Of a stretch of 64,000 nucleotides of DNA, positions 23,760-34,000 are shown piece by piece. The translations under genes were made by a program, and so were the position numbers. The stretch is from Eonycteris spelaea. Taxonomy: Eukaryota; Chordata; Mammalia; Chiroptera; Pteropodidae. Below the pieces are notes generated by a model. It worked only from the letters and a program-made list of their open reading frames with translations, was not told where the DNA came from and did not search any database. Positions within the stretch are counted from its first letter, which is position 1. Each line of letters opens with the position of its first letter. The DNA is taken from contig PUFA01000062.1 of NCBI GenBank assembly GCA_003508835.1, positions 4,743,001 through 4,807,000 of the forward strand. Reading direction: 5' to 3'.

Positions 23760-24760
23760 AATTTTTTAAAACTTATCTTGGAATAATTTTAGATTTACAA
23801 AAAGTTGCATAGATAATATAGAGACTACCTGTATGCTCCTTACACCTAATGTTAATGAACATTTTTACATAACCATGAAACATTTCTTAAGAAACCAACC
23901 TTAGTAATTACTATTAATTAACTCGAGACTTTATTTGGATTGCACTAGTTTTTCCATTAACATTTTCCTTTCTGATTCCAATCTAAGACACCACATTGCA
24001 TTTAGTCATCATGTCTAATATACCCATGGTCTGTGACAGTTCCTTACTATGTTTATTTTTTCATTACTTTGACAGTTTTAAGGAGTATAGGTCAGGTGTT
24101 TTTGCAGAATGCCCCTCAATTTGGGTTTATCTAATGTTTTCCTCATGATTGGACTGGGGTTATGGAGTTTTAGGAAGAAAATCACAGAGGTGAAGGGTTC
24201 TTATCGAATCATGCAAGTAGTTGAATACTATCAAGTGGGTGTTAATTCTCTATACTTGGTTAGGGTAGTGTCTGTTAGGTTTCTCCACTGTAAAAGTTAC
24301 TGTTTTCCCTTTTCATACCTCTATTCAGAAGTTAGTCACTAAGTCCAGTCTATGGGAAGTGGAGAGTGGGCAAGATGATGTTTCACCTTCTGGAAGGGGG
24401 CGTATCCGTATGTACTACTTGGAAGTGCTCTGTAAGAAAGATCTGCCCTCTTCCCCTATCTGTTTATTCAACTTCCGTATATCAGTGTGAACTCATGTAC
24501 ATTTCTTTTCTAATGTTTATTTTGTTGTTCAAATTATTCCAGCTTGGCTCTTGGGAATTATGCCAGGTTGGCTCCTGTGTCTCTTTGACATGCCCCACCC
24601 AGCCTTTTGATTTTTGAGCACTTCCATAATTTCTGGCAGGAAAGTAGGAAAGTTGCTCCAGGCTCATCTTCTATATTCCTAGCTCCAGCCCTAAGATCAG
24701 CCTCTTCTCCAAGGAACCCTGGTTTAAAATGGAGAATGGTTTCCAATGGAACTTAGAAAC
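23760..24760 (-). repeat. L1M 3' region, antisense
   Basis: Reads like the reverse complement of an L1M 3'UTR: ttagatttacaaaaagttgc, gtatgctccttacacctaat, ggtcaggtgtttttgcagaa-tgcccctcaatttggg, ccagcttggctcttgggaa. Several short ORFs inside are L1 remnants. Confidence 0.65.
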
Positions 24761-25835
24761 CAAGATCTAGGTACTAGATGTGCTTGTTGCTGTTGGGGTA
24801 TCACCGCTTCTAGACCCTCCCAGCAAACAGAACTAAGAAATACGTGTGTAAATATGTACATTTCTAGAATTATCTCTGTAAGCTGAACATGAGTTCATAC
24901 TGATGTTTTCACTTGAATCCTGTACCACAGGGCGTATATTTAGATTTCAAGAATGGTATTTTCCCTATCCACAGAATAAATTCATTTAAAAAAAAAAAAA
25001 ACAAAAAAACCAACCAACCCCTGAAACTAGTTTTTCGCAGCTCTTTGTAAGAAATGATACTGATATTTTAAAATAATAAAACTATATTGCTTTCAAATAA
25101 TGCCTGTCTCTATAAAATGTTTTGACATACTTCTTCCAGGGACAGATACGGCAGAAGAGACTGAAAATTAGGCAAAAGGATAGGAAGTTGTGGTCAGATA
25201 ACTCATTCAAACTGGATAAAATCGAGTATAAATGCTGAAAGCTTGAATCTCATACAATGGATAAAAATTAATGAAGCACCTCTGACATGCTAAGCAACTG
25301 GGCTTGGTAATGGGGGAACCAAAAAGAAGGCCAGTCCCGCTTCCAGTGAGAGTAAGGTGGTCATAAAATAACTTGTTGAGCTCTTCACAACCCTGGGCAC
25401 TGTTCTGAGTACATTTAGCTCAATTGTCACCATAATTGTGTGAGGAGGATACTGATATTCCATGTCTTTAACTGCAGATAAGTTACTCAGATGGTGATTT
25501 CTGGAAATATGCCTGCAATGAAATGAACAGTAGATGTGTGGGTGAGTAAAATTCTCCTTTGATTTCATATTGTTTTAATGACCAGGCAAGATTTTTGAAC
25601 CACAAGCACATGTAGGAAAAGTTATCACGTTAGATTTTATTTTCCTCTCCCAAATAATAGGTAACATCTATAGAAAATGGCCACCCTAAATTTAAGTATC
25701 CCTTACACTCTTAGAAATGATGCCTTAACACATTTTTTTCCCAGTCTGAAGTTGGTTACTTTTTAAATGACAAGTCCCAGAGGAGTTACAAAAGATAAGG
25801 CCACCTTTTCGTCCAATCTTAAAGAATTGTTAGTT
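24761..25835. other. Intergenic, weak MIR only
   Basis: An A-rich run lies at 24988-25010, and an antisense MIR-like stretch at 25370-25470. No gene. Confidence 0.4.
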
Positions 25836-25839
25836 GAAG

Positions 25840-26535
25840 CAGATTTACATTACAGCCAACCACCCAATTAAACGCAACATTGAGCTCCCCACTGCCCTGA
25901 TGGGCACATACGGGCAGCATTTTGAGTGATAATCTTGCGGATGACAAAGGGGCTACATACCAAACCTAACAAGCTCAGGGGAAGCCTGCATGGCAGGCCT
26001 TCCCAACTCAGAGACAAAAAATAACCTTATAGGACGGTCTGAACATAAAAATCCCTAACGAAAAGCGGGTCATGGCGAATAGTCACATCCTTAGCCTGTA
26101 GAGTCCTTGACAAAGGTCAGTCTTTAAGTGAGCCAGTTTATTGTCTTTTTGTATCTAAGATAACATAGCCTTGGAAGGCCAGAGTAATCTCCTTTTCCAG
26201 ACCCCTGAGAGCACACCCACTGCCCAGAGCAGGAGACCACAGAACCCCTCGTTATCTCGTTCCCGAATACCATCTCTGTGCTCTGAATGTTAACTATCAT
26301 GTACCACCAATGTAAGAGAAGAATGTGTCGCTCTATTGTACTATTTATCCAATCTGAGATTTCCCCATTTTGCTTTCTCTGGCCTCCCTAATCTACCATT
26401 AATGAATTTCATGTCAGCATCACCTCCTCTAATTCTAATGTAAAAATAAACTGTAAAACAGCCATTCTTCAGAGCATTTTCTCAATCCTTTTGAGATTTT
26501 GCTTCCAATTGTCAGTTTGGCTCAAACTCTTATAA
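25840..26535 (+). repeat. ERV-type LTR, sense
   Basis: Ends in a retroviral R/U5-like arrangement: taaaaataaactgtaaaac (poly(A) signal), then gagcattttctcaatcctttt-gag and tttggctcaaactcttat. The upstream U3-like part is C-rich with cagacccctgagagc and ctctggcctccctaatctacc. A solo LTR of class I appearance; exact family not assigned. Confidence 0.5.
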
Positions 26536-27120
26536 GACTTTTTCTTAGGCTGGATGTTCTTTCATCAACAATCTAAGCCACAAAGTATGGGCTCCCAATT
26601 TCTGCATGATTCCTTCCCCAAATTAGCATTCGTAAAAATTCTGACAAACTTAACTTGGACACAATCAGGAGGGTCCAAGGAAAGAGCAAGAGCTTATGAG
26701 AGGCATTGTATACTCTATCATCTGAGAATGCTCCAGGAAGAACTCTTTATACCAGAGCTCTATGGTTGTAACAGCCCCTCTCAACTTCCGCTTCCCTTCG
26801 AGGAGTTCCTTCGGTATCTTGGTCCAGTCCTGTGTGTGCATGTGGCTCGCCATGTCTGCACGTGCCAGATTGCAGTCCTTTCTTATTCCCCCCCAAAATC
26901 TTTTGGTGACAGAATACCTAGTTCTGTTTTCCAGGTGACAGCTTGTTAATAAAAAGTCAAAGTGAGAGACAAAAAGTGTTCGAGATCACAGAATTCAATC
27001 AGGAACACAGATTCAAGAAGAAACCCAAATTTTGTCCCAATTTCACAATGAATTTTTATGAGAAAAGGAAGGGAAATAATTATATGAATAGAAGGACCTT
27101 TTATTGGTCTTAAGTTACTC
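26536..27120. other. Intergenic, no gene seen
   Basis: A 131-residue open frame (26554-26949) has no recognisable domain and flanks an LTR. It may be more retroelement sequence. Confidence 0.35.
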
Positions 27121-27127
27121 TTTAGCT

Positions 27128-27462
27128 ACACAGGTATACCTCATTTTATTGCACTTCGGTTTCTTGCTCTTCACAGATTTGCACTTTCATTAGCACCCAG
27201 GCAAGACCCTCCACCAGCAAAAAGATTAGGACTAGCTGAAGGCTCAGATAATGGTTAGTATTTTTTAGCAATAAAGTATTTTTTTAGTTAAGGTGTGTAC
27301 ATTGTTTTTCAGTGTCAATAATGCTGTTGACACTTAGTACACTACAGTATAGTGGAAACATAATTTATTTGCACTAGGAAACTAAAAAATTCCTCTTAAC
27401 AGCATTATTGCAATACTTGATATTCAAGTGGTCTGCAACTGTATCTCTGAACTTTGCCAGCA
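27128..27462 (+). repeat. Tigger (TcMar) internal-deletion element
   Basis: Begins ggtatacctcattttattgc-acttcgg and ends with ctgcaactgtatctctgaa. The middle holds ccctccaccagcaaaaagatt and a ttaaggtgtgtacattg-tttttc block. These also occur, in opposite orientation, in the related copy at 45.9-46.3 kb. Confidence 0.75.
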
Positions 27463-27880
27463 CAGGGCTGGTTACCGCTTTTAAAGAATGTCTATAAACG
27501 TCAGTCCTCATGGTCAGGATACCTGCTTTCCTGTTAGCTTTATAAACAGTCGTTTGTAAGATAGTGTTGCTTGGTCCACTCTAAAGGTTTATTTGCCCAG
27601 TTCAAACACTGCAAAGGTCCAAGGAGCAAGTCGTGCAAGCGGCTCTGGAATGGCTGCTCTAGCTCTATTAAAACGAGTCACTTATGTCAATTTTTCACAA
27701 GTTCTACCTATGAAAGCCAGGCTTGAAATCCGCAGTTGCCTTTAGTGTACTTTGGCCAAATCCCCCATACAAACAAAACTTTTAAAATAAATTATTGCAA
27801 GTCCTACAAAGTTATTCGCACAGGGCAAATGACTACACGTGAAACAGAAAGACACAACACCCCGAACCTTTGAGCCAGTC
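27463..27880. other. Spacer upstream of CASP6, nothing recognised
   Basis: Stretch between the Tigger element and the CASP6 CpG island; no gene or repeat identified. Confidence 0.4.
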
Positions 27881-27884
27881 GAGA

Positions 27885-28700
27885 AGATGAAACGTTTGGG
27901 GGGAATGAGCGAGGCTCAGCTCACCGCAGGTGAACGTCGCCTGGGCTTCCTACCTGGGGCCGCCCTAGTCGAGGCGGCAGCTGGCCTTTCCCGAGGGCTA
28001 GACTGTCTCGCCAGGCGACGTTGCCCCGCCCTCCCGGCGCTCCGGGCCCCGCAAGCTCTTGGGGAAGAAAGAAGCCTTCCCCGGGCGGAGGAAGGGGCGG
28101 GCGCTGCGGCCCCGGCTCCAGGAAGCGGAGGCGCCCGGGGCATCGCGGTTGCGCTCGGCGGCGGTGAGCTCGGCGCTCGGGCTCCGCGGGTCTGGCCCTG
28201 CAGGTAGGGGGTGCCGAGGGCGCGGGCTCCATCGCCTTGCTTCGCGGTCCCAGGAAGTTGCAGGTCCTGGAGGGAAGCGCTTAGGTGCGTTGGGGGCAGC
28301 GTAGCTTTTGGTACAGGGAAACAATGCGGGGACCTAGCTGTCTCCTGCTGGCGATCCCCGCGCTGGGCGGGGCCCGCCGCCGCCGCCTTTGTCCTCAGCA
28401 GGTGATCACTCCCCTAGCATTGGGCCCCTTTAAAGTTCACTGGCTGACCCCGCCGGGCCTGGTTCGCCCCCCTACTCCACCCCCTGTGCGCCTAGTCATG
28501 AAAAGCTGAGTTTTGCAAGTTGGATCTGGTTTTGTTTCCCCACTTTTAAGTAAAAAGTTAAGGAAGTAGTTGCATGCCATAATAATGGGAGCGTGACCGG
28601 CCGGCCCCTGGTGTGCCTGCGCTTCACCTGGAGACGCCCTCCCGCATCCAGGACACCTACAACTGTGGATTCGAGTTAAAACCACGGGAGCTGTTCTCTA
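27885..28700 (+). promoter_or_regulatory. CASP6: CpG island / promoter of CASP6
   Basis: High GC and CpG from about 27.9 to 28.7 kb around exon 1, with gggcgg-type boxes and no clear TATA box. Open frames on both strands in this island, of up to 122 residues, are composition artefacts. Confidence 0.8.
28164..28203 (+). other. CASP6: CASP6 exon 1 end: former start-codon region, now GTG
   Basis: Frame analysis of the end of exon 1 gives V-SSALGLRGSGPAG, aligned with human MSSASGLRRGHPAG, and a donor gcag|gtaggg at 28204. The position of the human initiator is GTG at 28164-28166. No in-frame ATG occurs between the upstream stop and the exon end, so this stretch is probably 5'UTR here. The change also makes the local sequence gcg|gtgagc resemble a splice donor. 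Confidence 0.75.
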
Positions 28701-29289
28701 CAAAATAATCAGCTGATGAACGTGTGCTTTTAGAACGTGCTTCCCTGTCACGTATTTCGTTATGTTACTGACAAGACTGAGAAACTCAGAGCCTGGCCGT
28801 TAAGTTTTTGTTTGTTTGAAGGTTAAAGTGCTAGCAGTCGGGGCAGAGTGCCTTTACTTCAGAGCTTTTTATTCTTTGCTGCACAAAACAAGTCTTGCCC
28901 CAGAGGCAAGTTGTAGGAGTCACACGGTCGTTCAGGGCATGCAGGGCCCTCTGGCTATTTCCATTGGAACAAGTGGTGGGGGATGGGAAGCCGGGCCGGG
29001 ATCCTGGATGTGGGACCACTAGGCAGGGCACCCCAGCCCCCACCCCCATTCTTTTGATCACCTTTCTTTTCTTACCTGCTCACTTTATTTTCTTTCTCCA
29101 CCCACCCCTTTTCCAGCATGTTCTAGGCAGACGTAGGTTACTCATAGGATTGTTAAACAGACTTGCTAGGAAGTATGGGTAAATTTTCCTAGACACTGCA
29201 GTGAATAAAGACCATGACAGTAGAAGCTAGCAAAGTTTGAAGAAATGAACACTTAGTTTAGAAAGGTAGCTGTTCTCTCTCTGGTAGGA

Positions 29290-29420
29290 GAGAGTTTAGC
29301 ATGTCGACAGTAAAGAGACTGGATTCCACAGGTAGACCTGACTTTGAATCTCAGCTCTACTGCGTTGAACTTGGACAAGCCTGGCATACTTTCTCTGGCC
29401 TGGAGGCTGTGGAGCTGAGT
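29290..29420 (+). repeat. MIR SINE fragment
   Basis: agactggattccacaggtag and tttgaatctcagctctactg, then gaacttggacaagcc, in MIR order. Confidence 0.6.
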
Positions 29421-30162
29421 GAGAGAAAGTATCTAAACTGTCAGGCTATCAACACACAGGAGCTGGTAGAATTATCTGGAGAGAGAGCAAATTAAGGTGA
29501 GAAAAAAGGAGGGATTTGTAAAACTGAAACGACTTTAAGGAGCAAAGAGGTTAAGAGCTGGGTTAATGATGGACCCATTTTCGATAAATATATTGCAAAT
29601 GAATAGGAACTTATAAATCTGTAAGATGCAGTATCTCCTTCCTTAAAATTTATTTTCTCTATGTCAAAAAACCATTCACCCTCTTGGTCAGCGTGTACTC
29701 ATGCAGTATAATAATATCGCTCAAGCGCACCCTTCCTTCTGCTTGGTACATACAGCTTAGAGTGACTGTCAGAGTCATGATGTATTATTTTCTTTGGAAC
29801 CTGGATAAAATTGATCAGCTCCAGGTCGTCCTGGAATTTAGGGCTCCCTACCTCACCGTCACCCTTAGGATGGGCTTTGTCAGTGAGGAGAGGAGAGGTT
29901 AGATCAATCAAGTGTTAGGGAGATGCTCTCTAAGGAGAGGCGGGAATACTACCTACCCTCTTGCTAGGAGGTGACCTGCAGGAAGGATCCATACCTTAGG
30001 GTCCATTGTGCTTCCTCAAAGAATCAATCAAGCGGTGCATCTTGCTGTACTGTTAGTTTTTGTTTATTCATACTTCCTCTTTCCCCTCGAGGCTGTTAAG
30101 TTTGTTGGGTAAAAACAGATTCATGGATACATGGGCCCTTATTGTATAAGATGCTAGATTCA

Positions 30163-30350
30163 TCGTGCTGTCCAGTACAGAAGCCACTGGCCACAAGTGG
30201 TTATTCGAATTTAAATTAATTAAAATTAAATTAAAAATTGAGTTCCTAACCTGCGTTGGCACGCTTCAGGTGCTCAAGAGCCACATGTGGCCAGTGGCTG
30301 CCACATGGGACAGCGCAGGTATAGAACGATTCCATCACCACAGAAAGCCT
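30163..30350 (+). repeat. hAT-Charlie MITE (MER3/MER5 group)
   Basis: Near-palindromic: gaagccactggccacaagtgg at one end and gccacatgtggccagtggct at the other, around an attaaaattaaattaaaaatt core. A second copy lies at 56.69-56.88 kb. I am unsure of the exact subfamily name. Confidence 0.75.
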
Positions 30351-30994
30351 GAATGCGCAGCACTGTTTGAGGGAGTAGGGAGGGATTCAGTGAAAGGTTG
30401 TCCAGAGGGTGGGGAAGTCTGATCATGGGTTGGGAGCAGAAGGTCCCCATTATGGGGTTGTAAGTGCAAATGTGTCTTTCAGGAGATCCAAAATCTAAGC
30501 CTTTGTCCTGCTCCTCCTCTTCCTCCATCCAAACTTTGACCTCTTCCTGGTCCTATGGTAGTCCAGTATTAACCACACCCTGTGTTTCAGTTCTCCTGTT
30601 TGACTTTGTTCCTGATTGGTTTCAGAGACTGTTCACAAAAACATTTTCTATAAAACAAAGCGATTTCATATCTCATTTGAGTTCCTTAATCGCAAAACTA
30701 TTAGTCTAGGCATATTTTGCAATGAATGCGTTTGTGTAATGTCTTCATTTTTTTTATAATATTCATTGCTATTTTGCAGGTAAGAGTTGGGGTGAGAAAA
30801 CATTGTTATGAATTTATATTCATTTGTTTATTATTAAAGTTTCCCTCCCTTTTCCCTTACCCTTCTTTTCATATATTAACTTTTAAATGAACCAAAACAG
30901 AAATGAGAGTCAAAAGCACATGGGAATTACTGCTGTTTCACTACTACCAGTCAAAAAGTAAATTAATTAACAAAAATCAACTTTTTTTTAATAG

Positions 30995-31037
30995 GTGAGG
31001 AACAAAACATGACAGAAACAGATGCCTTCTATAGGAG
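30995..31037 (+). CDS. CASP6: CASP6 exon 2 with the probable start codon
   Basis: Acceptor taatag|gtgagg, donor aggag|gtaaaa. Reads (G)[16 protein letters not shown] is at 31009-31011, in context aaaacATGa, with A at -3. The prodomain would be only five residues before the D|A cleavage site. Bases 30995-31008 are coding only if translation starts upstream. Confidence 0.88.
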
Positions 31038-34000
31038 GTAAAATGTGCTTTTTTTCTAATAAAGGTCTCCTCTCTCCTGTGGTGGCCATGATCAGACTAC
31101 AGAAATCAAAGCAAGGACCCTGGGAGCTGGAAAGTAGAACTGAGTATGTCAGGTTTTAGCATTTGGAGAGCTAATTTGTAGATATGCAGGTTAGTTTCTG
31201 CCTCTGGTTGTAAAACGACCTAGAATGGTTTTCAGAATATTTAAGAGTTGATATGGCATGAGCCCTAGAGCTAGAGATGGGCCTGGGTCAGGCCACTGCC
31301 CTTGGTTACTGGATCCTGGAAACCTGGGGGACAGACAGACACCCATGCAGATCGATTGCGGGTGGGCGCTCATGGTGGCCGCTGTTTACTAATTGGTATG
31401 GAAGTATTTCAGGACTTTAATCCTTACCACTGTGACTGTGAGGCTTTCCCAGTGCACACCAGTGGCACGTCAGCCTGGCAGAAGGGGAAACAGCAGACCC
31501 CTGTCTACACTACGCATTGACCTTGGGCTTGAAGGAACTCATTATTTAATAGGACTTAACAGTGATTGTTTTTTTCAACTTTTCATTCACAGTGAAATGT
31601 TTGATCCGGCGGAAAAGTACAAAATGGATCACAAGAGGAGAGGAATTGCTTTAATCTTCAATCACGAGAGGTTCTTCTGGCACCTGACACTGCCGGAAAG
31701 ACGGGGCACCAGCGCAGACAGGGACAACCTTAGGCGCAGGTAGTAGTTTTACCTACATGTCAAGGTGATGAGCTGTTTACGTGGTAACTACTTATCGGAA
31801 TTTGTCTGCGCTGATGAGCTAACAGCAAGAGTATGTGAGGATGAGCCTCGGTTGGGCACAACCTCCCTTAAGAACTCGCCTAAGTTTTCTTCCGATCCAT
31901 GTTCTCTTAAATGTTAACAGGCTTTGCATTGTTACCAAAAGAAAAGAAAAAAAAAGTTGACCATTGAACAACTCAGAGTTTAGGGGTACTAACTCCTACA
32001 CAGTCAAAACTTCACATGTCACTTCTGATTCCCAAAAAACTTAAATTGTCCCCCAGTGTCCACTGGGGATTGGTTCCAGGTCTGCACCCCACCCCAGATA
32101 CCAAAATTCATGGATGCTCAAGTCCCTTGTATAAAATGGCACAGATCAGTGCACACAGTTGGCCCTCTGCTTCCGTGGACTTCCAGCCGCTGACTAAAAA
32201 CAGTACAGGTATTATTGAAGAAAATCCACATATAAGTGGATTGATGCAGTTCAAACCCACATTGTTCCGGAGTCACGTTGTATGTATTTGCATGACATAC
32301 AATATTCTAACTCGAATCAGTCATCATGACAAGTAAATCCTTTCCTACCATGGGTGATCAGGGAAAACCATCATTGTCATATTTGTTTTTTCTTTCTTCC
32401 TAAAGTCAATTTATATGTCATAAAATGTGTATAGGTTCCCCAGATAAGTAGGGTATGTGACAACTTTGAATAGCTCATAAGCTATGTCCAATTTAATCTC
32501 TCACCAGATTTTCAGATCTAGGATTTGAAGTGAAATGCTTTAATGATCTTAAAGCAGAAGAACTACTGCTCAAAATTCATGAGGGTAAGTAGTTTTCAGA
32601 TTCATCTTCCTCTGATGGGATTGCGTGCTTCAATTATCCTATCTGTAAAGACCTAAAGACCAGTCCAAATAAAATTCACTGTGTTGTAAAAAGTCTTATT
32701 AATTAATTTGGCATGGGTTATAGGTTTTGGTTATGCCTCTCTGCTTATATGTTACCCACCAGATTTAGACCCCTTTGCAAAGTATTATGTCTCCAAAGTT
32801 TATATTTAGTATCTCTAGTTACAGTCTGTTACTCAAGAAATCAATGAAATGGCCTTTTTACTTGGCAGGGAAACATCTAAAATGCAAACACTACAGATGC
32901 TGGGCAGTCATTTTTTTTAATTGACTCCTTCTGTTCCCAAGATTTTTACTGGCCTTGAGATTCTGTTGATTTATATACATTCTCTCTCTCGATGTCTACA
33001 TTACTGTGCCGCAAGTATTTTAACAACTTATGTTTATCATACTAATCGCTGCATGCCAGCCATGGATTTTCAGGTCATTTGCCAACAGACTATTATAATA
33101 TTTATATAATATGAACATCAGAGGTTTTTTTTGTTATCGACATTATTATCAGCGGACATGATTTGATATTTTTGTACATTGCAAAATAATGACCACAATA
33201 AGTCTAGGTATCATCCTTCACCATAAATAGTTCCAGAATTTTTTTTTCTTGTGATGAGGACTTTTTTCTAAAAAATCGAGGAAAGGATTTACTCTCTCAG
33301 CAACTTTCAGATATATAATACATTATTATTGCCTGTAGTCACCAGGCTGTACATAGATCCCCTGACTGCTTGTAACTGGAAGTTTGTGCCTTTTGACCCC
33401 TCCACCTAATTTTGCCCATCCTTCCCTCCCCTCAGGTAACCACCAACCTATGTCTCTGAGCTTGGTTTTTTGTTTGGTTGGCTTTTTTAGATGCCACATG
33501 TAAGTGAGACCATATTGTAGTTGTCTTTCGCTGACTTATTTCACTTAGCATAATGCCCTCAAGTTTCATCCATGTTGTCACAAATGGCAAGATTTCATTC
33601 GTTTTCATAGCTGAATAACTTTCCGTTGTGTATGTGTGTAACACAATTTCTTTATTCATCCATCACTGGACGCTTAGGGTGTTTACATATCTAGGCTATT
33701 GCAAGTAATACTGCATGACATGGAGGTGCATATATCTTTGAGTTTGTGTTTTTGTTTTCTTCAGATAAATATCCAGACATGGATTTGCTGGATTATATGG
33801 TAGTTTTTGTTTTTAATTTTTTTTGAGGAACCTTCACACCAGAGCTCTTCTTTAAACTGTCAGTCATTTTAACTGGCTGCTTACCAGGATTTCTGTTGTT
33901 TGCTCATAAGCTTTGGAGGACATCAGTCTCATCTTAATATTCTTTGGAAGCTCTAAGTGCTGTAGACACACTGAAGGTGCTGCATTCATTGGAGTGCAGC

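Larger units (their letters stand above)
28204..30994 (+). other. CASP6: CASP6 intron 1
   Basis: About 2.8 kb. The first 500 bases are still part of the CpG island. A MIR lies at about 29290-29500 and a hAT-Charlie element at 30165-30350. No other feature recognised. Confidence 0.75.

Noticed and set aside
27839..28324. Several 75-122-residue frames in the CASP6 CpG island
   Set aside because: Composition artefacts. The only meaningful frame is the short one aligned with human CASP6 exon 1, and it lacks an ATG.
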